Assembly: GCF_010728925.1 (NCBI RefSeq)
Contig: NZ_AP022608.1
Location: forward strand, 3,348,001-3,412,000
From: Mycolicibacterium gadium
GTDB lineage: Bacteria; Actinomycetota; Actinomycetes; Mycobacteriales; Mycobacteriaceae
Reading direction: 5' to 3'
DNA: 64,000 nucleotides
In this document: positions 1 to 8,314 of the stretch, piece by piece
Position numbering within the stretch: position 1 is the stretch's first letter
How the letters are laid out: every line of letters starts with the position of its first letter
Translations under genes and position numbers: made by a program
Notes under the pieces: model-generated
Told to the model about the DNA's origin: nothing
What the model saw: only the letters and a program-made list of their open reading frames with translations
Databases searched by the model: none

Positions 1-722
1 CGCATGATCGCCATCACGCTCGCCACCGCCTGCCGCCGATCGACGGGCGGCGTCAACAGGGCCGAATAATAGGCCGCACGCTGGAACCGATCCCTCGGGT
101 TCACGTTTCCGGGTAATGGGGTGTCACTACTCGGATTCGAAAAGTCCTGCTGTGCAAGCAAATCCAGCTGCTCGTCATAGGTGGGATCGTTGGTCATGAC
201 GGTGAACTCACGACCGTGGTGAATGACGGGTTCACCCTCGGCGAACTCGATGATCGCCGAGTCCCCACCGACGTCTTCAAGCGCGAAATGGATGGTGGCC
301 TGGCGGCCGTGCGCCTCCACCATCACCGGCTGGAATGTGCCGATCAACTCGAGGGCCTCGGCGACGCTGCCTGCCTGGTCGAGCAGGTACTGGCCGAACA
401 GCCCCATCTGCAGGCCCGGCCGGCCCGGATCCCGTGCTCCGACGTCGGTGGACTTGAGGAACAGGGCGTGCATGCCGAGGCCCACCTCGTTGAACCCGTC
501 GACGGTGCCGATCCCGTACACCGTGGTGACCAGGTTCGCGTGGCGACTCGTCCACCGCAAGGGGTTGTCGGGCACCGCGACGATGTCGCCGACCTTGCCG
601 CCGTCGCGCTGCCGCCCCCGCGGAAAGGCGACGATCGTCGGCTGCGTCGACTCGGGCCAGTCCATCGTGCGCCCCGACATGATGTATCTGCTGTCGGTGT
701 TCCACAGCACCCGCGTGCACAT
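1..722 (-). CDS. Choloylglycine hydrolase / linear amide C-N hydrolase family protein (3' end outside window)
   Basis: The frame opens at 722 with Met-Cys-Thr-Arg and runs off the left edge, so about 240 N-terminal residues are visible. In this Ntn-hydrolase family (bile salt hydrolases, penicillin V acylases, related amidases) Cys2 becomes the N-terminal nucleophile after Met removal, and Cys is the second residue here. A GGGAGG-like ribosome site precedes the ATG by about 9 bases. No signal peptide is seen, so it is probably cytosolic. Early family features include an Arg near residue 17 and an Asn-Pro-Leu-Arg-Trp-Thr segment near residue 56. The substrate cannot be told from the sequence: conjugated bile salts, penicillins and N-acyl amides are all possible. 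It stands apart from the rightward gene at 946. Confidence 0.85.
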   Translation of the reverse strand, partial: MCTRVLWNTDSRYIMSGRTMDWPESTQPTIVAFPRGRQRDGGKVGDIVAVPDNPLRWTSRHANLVTTVYGIGTVDGFNEVGLGMHALFLKSTDVGARDPGRPGLQMGLFGQYLLDQAGSVAEALELIGTFQPVMVEAHGRQATIHFALEDVGGDSAIIEFAEGEPVIHHGREFTVMTNDPTYDEQLDLLAQQDFSNPSSDTPLPGNVNPRDRFQRAAYYSALLTPPVDRRQAVASVMAIM

Positions 723-945
723 CTACCGCGTCACCTCCCCCTGAGAATCGATCCTCACCCTGCCATGTCCGGTCGCGGATTCGTGGTGAGACTTGCCTGG
801 CGGATAGGAAAACCTATCCGCTGCGGCCGAAAAACTGACTTCGCGGCGATTACCCGTAGTGACCTCGGAAAACCATCATGAATGTCGTCCACAACAACTG
901 AAAACGACCGCAGAGGTCGCTAACACCACGAAATAGGAAAATCCG

Positions 946-1950
946 ATGTCCACGACAGCACCGACCGGCCGAGCTCCTGAAGAAACTGTGCGGCTGCGCC
1001 CCGGCGACCTGCCGACCAGGCCGATCTCGCAAGGCACCACGCCCCGCAGGGCCTCGGTCCTCGGCGAGCCGATGACCGTGCGGCTGAAGGCACTTCCGAA
1101 GGCCGTCAGCGGAGTCGACAGCGACACCGTTCGACTGCGCCCACTCGTCGACATCCCGGTCGTCGGAAAAGTCACCAACACCATCCGGCAGCGCTACCTC
1201 GACCTGAGCAAGGCGGCGGTCACGCCGCCGACCAGGTGGGAGTACGCGCGCATCGCCCTGGTGCTGTTGCTGGCGTCGATGCCGATCCTCGCGATCTCGG
1301 TCGAGGTGTTCGGTCTGCTGCCCCAGAGCGGCATCACCCTGGTGACCATTTCGCTGGTTGCGTTGCTCGCAACGCTCATCGCGTTCGCCCCGCACCGGAT
1401 CGACATGATCGTCGGGCGTGGGTTGATCGCGGGCATGGTGGCCTGCATCGTGTACGACGCCGCCAGGCTGTTCGCCGTGCACGTGCTGGGTTTGATGGGC
1501 GACTTCATCCCCGTGATGGGGTCGTTCGTCACCGGCGAGCCGGACACGGCGGGCAGCGCGGCAGTCGGTTACGTGTACCGGTACCTCGGCGATGCCGGCG
1601 GGCTGGGGGTGGCCTTCTTCGTCGTCGCGTACGCCATCGGCATCGACAGGTGGAAGAATGTCTACGCGGTGCTGGCCGCGATTGCCTTCGGGGTGTTTCC
1701 CACCTGGGCCGGCCTGATGGCAACGGTCGCGCTGTCGCCGAACGGCGAGGAGCGGATGTTCCCGCTGAACACGGCCACGGTGATCATCACGCTGCTGGGG
1801 CACGTCATCTTCGGGCTGTTCCTCGGGCTGGCGTTCTTGAAGGCGCCGCGCGGGGACCAGAGCGGATGGCCGTGGCCGCCGCTGTCGGAATCGGCGCTGG
1901 CCAAGCGGGCCATCCGGTTCAGGAAGAAGATCACCAATTCGCCGCACTAG
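946..1950 (+). CDS. Conserved multi-pass membrane protein with three TVRL(R/K) repeats in its cytosolic tail
   Basis: A 334-residue protein. Residues 1 to about 95 are hydrophilic and contain the motif Thr-Val-Arg-Leu-Arg/Lys three times (near residues 15, 44 and 61), each after an acidic or Met residue. About six or seven hydrophobic segments follow between residues 100 and 305, then a short basic tail. I recognise no named family. The next gene encodes an FHA protein and the one after it a transmembrane Ser/Thr kinase, so the repeated threonines are plausible phosphorylation and FHA-docking sites; that is inference. The region 723-945 upstream is non-coding and presumably holds the promoter. 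The gene is clearly real from codon usage and its uninterrupted membrane pattern. Confidence 0.8.
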   Translation: MSTTAPTGRAPEETVRLRPGDLPTRPISQGTTPRRASVLGEPMTVRLKALPKAVSGVDSDTVRLRPLVDIPVVGKVTNTIRQRYLDLSKAAVTPPTRWEYARIALVLLLASMPILAISVEVFGLLPQSGITLVTISLVALLATLIAFAPHRIDMIVGRGLIAGMVACIVYDAARLFAVHVLGLMGDFIPVMGSFVTGEPDTAGSAAVGYVYRYLGDAGGLGVAFFVVAYAIGIDRWKNVYAVLAAIAFGVFPTWAGLMATVALSPNGEERMFPLNTATVIITLLGHVIFGLFLGLAFLKAPRGDQSGWPWPPLSESALAKRAIRFRKKITNSPH

Positions 1951-2067
1951 GTGTGCGCGCCGCGGGTCGTCGGGAGAGATCTCCGGCGACCCGCGGCCAC
2001 ATGCACGGCCGTTCGCAGACCACGGACCCGTGCCGTGGGTGAAAATTGCCCCCTATAGGAGGTCTGC

Positions 2068-2682
2068 ATGTCTTCCCATTTGGAAGTCTTCAAGCCGACG
2101 GGACGCGAGCTGGTCCCGTTGACCGGCACCCGGGTGACGCTCGGCAAGGCTTCGACCAATGGGGTGGCACTCGAACACGACCCCACCGTCTCTCGCCTGC
2201 ACGCGATCCTGGAGAACCACGGGTCGGCGTGGTCGATCCGCGATGTGGGCAGTCGCAACGGCACGTTCGTCAACGGCGAGAAGATCGCCTACGAACAGGT
2301 GCTGCGACCCGGCGATGAGGTGCGCATCGGCAAGTCCAGGTTGGTGTACCTGCAGGCACGCCAGTCCGGCGAACCGGTCGAAGAGGCGACGATCGTGCCC
2401 GATGCCGCACAGCTCCCGCCGCGGCTGACCCGACGGGAGGTCGACGTGCTCATGGTGTTGTGCCGTCCGCTGGTGTCCGAGGACCCGTTTCCCGAACCGG
2501 CGTCGGTCCGGCGGATGGCAGGCGAGCTGTACGTCACCGAGGCCGCCGTCAAACAGCACCTGCAGAACCTCTATGACAAGTTCGCCATCCCCACCGAGGG
2601 GGACCGACGCGTGCGGCTGGCCAACGAGGCGCTCCGGCGCGGCGCCGTCACGATCGCGCAGTTGCGCGACAGCGGGAGCTAG
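2068..2682 (+). CDS. FHA domain protein with C-terminal winged/LuxR-like HTH
   Basis: A 204-residue cytosolic protein with a strong site (AGGAGG, 7 bases before ATG). Residues about 10-95 form an FHA phosphothreonine-binding domain: Leu-Gly-Lys near residue 26, Ser-Arg-Leu-His at 47-50 and Gly-Ser-Arg-Asn-Gly-Thr at about 66-71, the residues that contact phosphothreonine. Residues about 115-200 contain a helix-turn-helix-like segment (Leu-Thr-Arg-Arg-Glu-Val-Asp-Val-Leu, then Val-Thr-Glu-Ala-Ala-Val-Lys-Gln-His) resembling LuxR/SARP DNA-binding domains. It probably couples Ser/Thr kinase signalling to transcription. It converges with the kinase gene and overlaps it by 4 bases at the stop codons (shared CTAG), which supports a partnership without proving it. 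Confidence 0.85.
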   Translation: MSSHLEVFKPTGRELVPLTGTRVTLGKASTNGVALEHDPTVSRLHAILENHGSAWSIRDVGSRNGTFVNGEKIAYEQVLRPGDEVRIGKSRLVYLQARQSGEPVEEATIVPDAAQLPPRLTRREVDVLMVLCRPLVSEDPFPEPASVRRMAGELYVTEAAVKQHLQNLYDKFAIPTEGDRRVRLANEALRRGAVTIAQLRDSGS

Positions 2683-5660
2683 TTGAAGTCGAGCGCCTCG
2701 ACGATCGCCACGGGACCTTCGTGGCTGGGCCGGTCGGCGCCGCCGATGCAGAACAGCGTCGTGTCGACGGCGGCCACCACCTGACCGTGCACCGGCGTGT
2801 TGATCGGCGCCTGCGTCGTCCACTTCCCGGTGGAGATGTCGTACATCTCGACCGTGGCGAGCACCCGCGTCGGCTCTTCCCCACCGACGGAGATGATCCG
2901 GCCGTCGATGAACGCGGCGCCATAGCTGCCGCGCGGAGTCGGCATGTCCGTGAGCTTCTGCCAGCTTCCGGATTCCGGATCGAAGCGCTCGAAGGCCGCC
3001 GAGTTCTCGTCTGCACTCAACGACCGGCCACCGACCGCGTACACATAGACGCCGTCCGATACCGCCGCCAAATGCTCACGCGGCGTTGGCATATCGGCAG
3101 CCGTCGTCCAGGAGTCGCCATCGAAGATCTCGGTCTGTGTGACGAGCTTCTTGTCGTCCTGTCCGCCGACCACCACGATCTTGTCGTCGACCACCGCCGC
3201 CGACGGCGCGGCCCGGGCATGCTGCAGGCTCGGCAGCTCCTCCCACTTTCCGTTGCGGAAGGCGAACACCTTGTTCGACGCCTCGGTGACGGTTTCGCTG
3301 GCCCCACCGATGACGACGACCTCGCCGCGATAGGCCGTCGCGGTCGCGTGGTGCAGCGGAACGGGTAACGAAGGCAGCGTCTCCCAATCGCCGCTTTCGG
3401 GGTCGTAGCTCTCGAACGTGTCGAGCGTTTCGGCGTGACCCAACATGCCGCCCGCAATGAAGATCTTTCCGTCGAGCACGGTTGACGCCATCATCAGTCG
3501 CGCCGTCGGTGCGTCCGGCAACGACCGCCACTCCGCTGCCGGTTGAGGTTTGCGTGGTGCGAGTCTCAGCGATTCGGCCGACGCGACGATCTGGTCTGTC
3601 GCACCCGCCGACCCGCCGATCGCGTAAACGGTCTTGCCCACGGCGGCGACCGCAGCCCCGTGCCGCGCGGTCCCCAGATCCGGCAGCGCAGTCCAGGTCG
3701 CCGTGGTGAGGTCGAGCGCGGCCACACTCTTGAGGGCTTCACCATCCGACATTCCGCCGACGGCCAGCAGCCGGGCGTCCGCGATCGCCACGCCGAAGTC
3801 GCTGCGCCCCTGCGGAAGTGCGGGCATGGTCGCCCACTTGTCCGCGACGGGGTCATAGGCTTCGACGGCGGTCAGGTCTGCGGTGTCGTTGGAGCCGCCG
3901 ACCACGTAGACGAGCTTGCCGTCCGACGCCGCACCGGACATCTGGCGTGGCGTCGGAATGGGGGCTCCGAGCCGCCATCCGGTGCCGTCGTAGATCTCGG
4001 TGGTGTTCAGCAGCTTCCCGTCGACGTCCACACCGCCGGTCACGACGAGCAGGTCGCCGACGACGCCGGCCGCTGCCGCCGCCCGCGGTTGCAGCAGTGG
4101 CGGCAACTCGACCCAGCGACTGTTGACGACCCGCCACACCTTGTCGGTCGCCACCTCCCGATTGGTGCCATCGGTACGCCAGCCGCCGAGCACGACCGGG
4201 GTGTCCTCCCACGTCACCGCCATCGCGTGCTGGACGGGGACGGGTAGATTCTCGCCACCCTTCCAGCTGTCGAGGGCGGGGTCGTAGCCCTCGTGCGCTC
4301 CGCTCACCTGGTCGCCTGTTCCGAGACCGCCGAACACCCAGATGGTGCCGTCGGCTTCGGTGGCGGCCACCGCATCGCGGGCGACGCGCGCGTCCGCGAT
4401 CGGTGCCCATTCAGGTTGCGCTTCGACGGTGGGCCGGGTCGTGGCCGCCTGCTGTTCCGCGCCCTTGTCGCGCGACGTGAACAACACAATGCCGCCGATG
4501 ACGAGGAGCAGCGCGACGGCAGCCGCGCCGACAGTGATCAGGAGACGCTTCGGACCCTTTTTCTTCCCCGGACTGGGCGGTGTCGGCGGAACCTGCCAGG
4601 GCATACTTCCCTGGCTGACTGACGCGGTGTGCGCGAACATGTTCGGGTCCAGCGGCGGTGCCGAACTCTCCGGGCTCACCGGCAGACTGCGTGCGGATTC
4701 GGGGACCTCGGTTTTGAATTGAGACGGCTCGGGCTCGCGAGGCGCTCCCGTGAGCGGCAGCGCCTGGGTGCCGCCCGTCGGCTCGGGTTCTCCGCCGGCC
4801 TCACTGAGTGCCATCGGATCCGCCGTCAAGCCGTTGTGACGCTGCGCCAACTGCAGTTCGTGGCCGAACTCGGCGACCGATACCTGCCGATCGCCGGGCT
4901 CGCGGGACATCGCCTTCTCTATCGCAGCGCAGACGTCGGTGGGGATTCCGTGCGGTCGCAGGTCTGGCACGGGAGTCGAGGTGATGCGCAGGTAGTGCGC
5001 GATCAGATCCTCGTCGGCCTTGCGCTCGTGCGGTGGCCCACCGGCGATCAGCGCGTAGATCGTGGCGCCCAGGGAGTACACGTCGGCCGCGACCGTCGGG
5101 GGGTTGCCGGCGAGCACCTCGGGGGCGGTGTAGGACAGGGTGCCGGTGAAGAATCCGGTCACCGTCTTGTATCCACCGGCGATTCGCGCGGTCCCGAAGT
5201 CGCTGAGTTGCGGTTCGCCGTAGTCGTTGAAGAGGACGTTCGCGGGTTTGATGTCGCGATGCAACGTACCCGCGCGGTGGGCGGTCTCGAGGGCGCCGCA
5301 CAATTTCACCGCCATGCGCAGTGCCTCGGGCCAGGCGATGCGGCCCTCGCGGCGCAGCCGCTCCGCGAGCGAACCCACTGAGTGATAAGGCATTACGATG
5401 AACGGCCGGCCGCTCTCGGTGACGCCGACCTGAAGGATGTTCACGATGTTCGGGTGCCCGGAGAGCCTGCCCATCGCGAAACCCTCGCGCAGGAAACGCT
5501 CGCGATCGGATTCGTCGAGATCAGACGCCAGCACCTTGACGGCAACACTTCGCCCGAGCGACTTCTGGGAGCAGCGGAAGACGACACCGCTGCCGCCCCG
5601 GCCCACTTCGACAGCGTCTTCGAACCCGGCGGCCGCCAGTTCAGACGCTATCCCGCTCAT
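2679..5660 (-). CDS. Transmembrane Ser/Thr protein kinase with an exported 12-blade Kelch sensor
   Basis: A 993-residue protein if started at 5660 (Met-Ser-Gly-Ile); an ATG 24 codons upstream (5732) is possible but adds a basic, non-conserved stretch. Residues about 10-275 are a Hanks-type kinase with a Gly-rich loop (GRGGSG), Lys in VAVKVL, HRDIKPANV, DFG and APE: an active RD kinase, most like the PknK catalytic domain. A Pro/Ser-rich linker leads to one transmembrane helix at about 370-392. The exported part, from about 440 to the end, contains 12 Kelch blades, each marked by a hydrophobic run followed by Gly-Gly, which fits two six-bladed propellers. M. tuberculosis PknD uses an NHL propeller in the same arrangement. 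The ligand is unknown. Likely partners are the FHA-HTH protein and the TVRL-repeat membrane protein next door. Confidence 0.9.
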   Translation of the reverse strand: MSGIASELAAAGFEDAVEVGRGGSGVVFRCSQKSLGRSVAVKVLASDLDESDRERFLREGFAMGRLSGHPNIVNILQVGVTESGRPFIVMPYHSVGSLAERLRREGRIAWPEALRMAVKLCGALETAHRAGTLHRDIKPANVLFNDYGEPQLSDFGTARIAGGYKTVTGFFTGTLSYTAPEVLAGNPPTVAADVYSLGATIYALIAGGPPHERKADEDLIAHYLRITSTPVPDLRPHGIPTDVCAAIEKAMSREPGDRQVSVAEFGHELQLAQRHNGLTADPMALSEAGGEPEPTGGTQALPLTGAPREPEPSQFKTEVPESARSLPVSPESSAPPLDPNMFAHTASVSQGSMPWQVPPTPPSPGKKKGPKRLLITVGAAAVALLLVIGGIVLFTSRDKGAEQQAATTRPTVEAQPEWAPIADARVARDAVAATEADGTIWVFGGLGTGDQVSGAHEGYDPALDSWKGGENLPVPVQHAMAVTWEDTPVVLGGWRTDGTNREVATDKVWRVVNSRWVELPPLLQPRAAAAAGVVGDLLVVTGGVDVDGKLLNTTEIYDGTGWRLGAPIPTPRQMSGAASDGKLVYVVGGSNDTADLTAVEAYDPVADKWATMPALPQGRSDFGVAIADARLLAVGGMSDGEALKSVAALDLTTATWTALPDLGTARHGAAVAAVGKTVYAIGGSAGATDQIVASAESLRLAPRKPQPAAEWRSLPDAPTARLMMASTVLDGKIFIAGGMLGHAETLDTFESYDPESGDWETLPSLPVPLHHATATAYRGEVVVIGGASETVTEASNKVFAFRNGKWEELPSLQHARAAPSAAVVDDKIVVVGGQDDKKLVTQTEIFDGDSWTTAADMPTPREHLAAVSDGVYVYAVGGRSLSADENSAAFERFDPESGSWQKLTDMPTPRGSYGAAFIDGRIISVGGEEPTRVLATVEMYDISTGKWTTQAPINTPVHGQVVAAVDTTLFCIGGADRPSHEGPVAIVEALDFN

Positions 5661-5749
5661 CGTGTTCTCGACTTCCGTGAAATGCGAATACTTCGCTAAA
5701 GGTACCGAGCGAAGATCCCGCAAGCGCCGCATTCGCGCTTTCGTTGCGG

Positions 5750-8044
5750 CTACGACTCCCAGACGACTTCAGACGGTTCCTTGTCGGCACGCAGCCCCCG
5801 CCAGCTCGGTTGACGCAGTCTGTCGTCGGAGGTCCGCTCGCTGTAGCGCACCTCGCCGACCAGTTCGGGCCGAACGAAGGTGACGCCCCGGGCGTCGATC
5901 TTGGAAAGGCGTGTGTTGAAGGGTGATTCGTCGGTCTCGAGCGGCTTGAGCATGCCCTTGAGGTTCTTCAGCGCCTTATCGGTGAACCCCGTGCCGACTC
6001 GGCCGACGAACTGCAGGCCGCCGTCGGCCGGGATGCCCAGCATCAGCGCACCGATGCCGCTGGATCGTCCGCCCTCGCCCTTGCGCCAACCGCCGATCAC
6101 CACTTCCTGCGTGTTCCAGATCTTGTCCTTGATCCACGACGACGACCGTCGTCCCGGTTGGTAGGTAGCGTCGCGCTTCTTGGCGACCACACCCTCCCAA
6201 CGCTTCTTGCGCGCATGCTCCAGCGCCTCGGGGCCGTCGCCGGGCAACAGATCCGGCACGATCAGACCGCCGCCCTCGGCGAGCGCTTCCAGCACGCGGC
6301 GGCGGTCGGAGTACTTGGCCTTCAGCAGCGAGCGGCCGTCGAGGTAGAGGATGTCGAACGCCCAGAACTCGACCCGCGTCGAACGCGCGCGGTTCTGCAT
6401 TTCGCCGAAACTCGGCACGCCCGAGTCGTCGAGAGCCACCGCTTCACCATCGAGGATCACATGGTGATCGGCGAGATCGGCTGCCACCGCGGCGAATTGC
6501 GGATACTCGTCGGTGACGTCACGCCCTCGTCGTGATCGCAGGTTGAGCCTACCGTGATTCGCGTCGACAAGGACACGGTAGCCGTCCCATTTGCCCTCGA
6601 AAGCCCACTGCGCCTTGGTCATCTTCGCGATCGAACCTTCGGTCGCGAGCATCGGTGTCAGATCGCTCGCCTGCGGATTGGCCTGCTCCTTCATGCGGTG
6701 CGCCAGCCAGTTCTTGCCGTTTGTCTGGATCAGCGCGTAGCGGCCGTCGATCTTCTTGCCGTGCAACGTGATGATGACTTCGCCACCCTTTTCAGGGCCG
6801 TCCGGCGAGTGGTCGCGGAATTTCTCGGTCTCGTAAGTGCCGGTGTCCCAGATGATCACCTTGCCTCCGCCGTATTCACCCCTCGGGATTTCACCCTCGA
6901 AGCTGCCGTATTCGAACGGATGATCCTCGGTGTGCACGGCGAGGTGGTTGACCGCGGGGCTGTCCGGCAGGTTCTTCGGCACCGCCCAGCTGACGAGGAC
7001 GCCGTTGCGCTCCAGCCGGAAGTCGTAGTGCAGTCGGCGGGCGTGGTGCTCCTGGATGACGAAGAAGTCGTCGTTGCCCGGCGTGGGCGCGATGTTGGGG
7101 ACCGGCTCGGGTGTCTTGCCGGCGTCGCGCATGCTGCGATAGGTGCTGAGCGCGTCGGCCACCGGAGCGTCGGCGTCCATCTCGGCCAACAGGTCACCGT
7201 CACGTTCCAACCGCTCGAGCACCTCGTCGAATCGGAGGTGCCGCAGATCGGGATCCTCGATCTCTTCCCAGGTACGAGGGGCGGCGACGGTCGGCTCGCC
7301 GCGACCGCGCAGCGAATACGGCGCGATGGTCGTCTTGTTGCCGTTGTTCTGGCTCCAGTCGACGAACACCTTCCCGCTGCGAAGACTCTTGGTCATGGTG
7401 GCCGTCACGCGCTTGGGCATCGTCTTCTCGAGCTGCACGGCGATGCGGCGGGCAAGCACCGAAGCGCCGTGTGAGCTGATCGGCTTTTCCAGCGGCACGT
7501 ACAGATGCAACCCCTTGCTGCCGCTGGTCAACGGGAATGTTGTGAGTCCGATGCCGGTGATGAGCTCACGCACCTCGTGCGCCACCTCGCACAGCTGCCG
7601 GAACGTGACACCTTCGCCCGGGTCGAGGTCGAAAACCACCCGGGTGGCCAAGCCCGGCGTCTGCTCGGCTCCCTCCTCTCTGGTCCAGGTGCTGACGAAT
7701 CGCCATTGCGGCACGTGCACTTCCAGCGACGCCTGCTGGGCGATCCACGCCAGCCCCTCGGCGCTGTTGATGATCGGATACGTGGTGGTGCCCGACTTGT
7801 GGGTGATCGATCCCCGTTCCAGCCAATCCGGCGCCGAAGAGGCGAGCTGCTTTTCGAAGAATGCCGGCTCGTCGACGCCGTTGGGCCAGCGCTTACGGGT
7901 GACGGCGCGGCCGGCGATGTGCGGGAGCATCGCCTCGGCAACGCTGACGTAGTAGTGGAAGACCTCGGCTTTGGTGGTGCCCGTGGCGGGATACAGCACC
8001 TTGTCCGGGTTGGTCAGTTTCACCCGACCGAACTGATCCACCAC
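5750..8044 (-). CDS. ligD: ATP-dependent DNA ligase LigD (polymerase-phosphoesterase-ligase)
   Basis: A 764-residue non-homologous end-joining enzyme with the mycobacterial domain order. Residues 1-290 are the primase-like polymerase, with the metal-binding DLDPGEG motif. Residues about 320-460 are the 3'-phosphoesterase, with HHARRLHYDFRL and HTEDHPFEYGSFEGEIP. From about 480 to the end is the ATP-dependent ligase, with the nucleotidyl-transfer Lys in EGKWDGYR. LigD acts with Ku on blunt or non-complementary double-strand ends in stationary-phase cells. Here ku lies 12 kb away on the opposite strand instead of being adjacent as in M. tuberculosis; the gap holds the polyol cluster. The ATG at 8044 lies 31 bases from the divergent gene at 8076, so the two promoters overlap. 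Confidence 0.96.
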   Translation of the reverse strand: MVDQFGRVKLTNPDKVLYPATGTTKAEVFHYYVSVAEAMLPHIAGRAVTRKRWPNGVDEPAFFEKQLASSAPDWLERGSITHKSGTTTYPIINSAEGLAWIAQQASLEVHVPQWRFVSTWTREEGAEQTPGLATRVVFDLDPGEGVTFRQLCEVAHEVRELITGIGLTTFPLTSGSKGLHLYVPLEKPISSHGASVLARRIAVQLEKTMPKRVTATMTKSLRSGKVFVDWSQNNGNKTTIAPYSLRGRGEPTVAAPRTWEEIEDPDLRHLRFDEVLERLERDGDLLAEMDADAPVADALSTYRSMRDAGKTPEPVPNIAPTPGNDDFFVIQEHHARRLHYDFRLERNGVLVSWAVPKNLPDSPAVNHLAVHTEDHPFEYGSFEGEIPRGEYGGGKVIIWDTGTYETEKFRDHSPDGPEKGGEVIITLHGKKIDGRYALIQTNGKNWLAHRMKEQANPQASDLTPMLATEGSIAKMTKAQWAFEGKWDGYRVLVDANHGRLNLRSRRGRDVTDEYPQFAAVAADLADHHVILDGEAVALDDSGVPSFGEMQNRARSTRVEFWAFDILYLDGRSLLKAKYSDRRRVLEALAEGGGLIVPDLLPGDGPEALEHARKKRWEGVVAKKRDATYQPGRRSSSWIKDKIWNTQEVVIGGWRKGEGGRSSGIGALMLGIPADGGLQFVGRVGTGFTDKALKNLKGMLKPLETDESPFNTRLSKIDARGVTFVRPELVGEVRYSERTSDDRLRQPSWRGLRADKEPSEVVWES

Positions 8045-8063
8045 ACCACGGTATTACCCCGGG

Positions 8064-8069
8064 TAGCGT
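8064..8069 (+). promoter_or_regulatory. Candidate -10 element for a leaderless transcript
   Basis: TAGCGT fits the mycobacterial TANNNT -10 pattern and ends six bases before the ATG at 8076, so transcription would start at or next to the start codon. No ribosome binding site is seen in this 31-base divergent region, which agrees with leaderless translation. A match to a short motif is weak evidence alone. Confidence 0.4.
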
Positions 8070-8075
8070 GCGACT

Positions 8076-8306
8076 ATGACGAGGATTTTCGCGGCGTGCC
8101 TGATCGCGGGCGCAACCGTCATCTTCTCGGCGCCGCAGGCCGGTGCCGACCCTCAAGATCTGCTGCCCTATTGCTCCGGCGATCAGACCCCGATGGACAA
8201 CAACTGCCGGCCGATGGCCCACCAGGAAGTCACCCACGGCGGGAGCGGTCTCAGCCCGAACCTGCCGAGCGGCCTCGACCCTGGCAACCCGGCCGTGGTC
8301 GGCTGA
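8076..8306 (+). CDS. Small exported protein, unknown function
   Basis: A 76-residue protein. Residues 1-24 form a Sec signal peptide (MTRIF start, hydrophobic core, cleavage near Ala-Gly-Ala-Asp). The mature part of about 52 residues has two cysteines that could form one disulfide and is rich in Pro, Gly, Asn and Ser. It resembles the many short secreted mycobacterial proteins of unknown role. It is transcribed divergently from ligD, probably from a leaderless promoter, and converges with the 13E12-family gene. No function can be assigned. Confidence 0.65.
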   Translation: MTRIFAACLIAGATVIFSAPQAGADPQDLLPYCSGDQTPMDNNCRPMAHQEVTHGGSGLSPNLPSGLDPGNPAVVG

Positions 8307-8314
8307 CCGAACAT

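Noticed and set aside
216..881. 221-residue rightward reading frame
   Set aside because: It lies opposite the choloylglycine hydrolase-family gene, whose Cys2 start and family motifs are clear; the frame has Arg/His-rich composition typical of antisense GC-rich DNA.
850..1947. 365-residue leftward reading frame
   Set aside because: Exact antisense of the membrane protein gene at 946; its Arg/His/Asp-rich product has no domain pattern.
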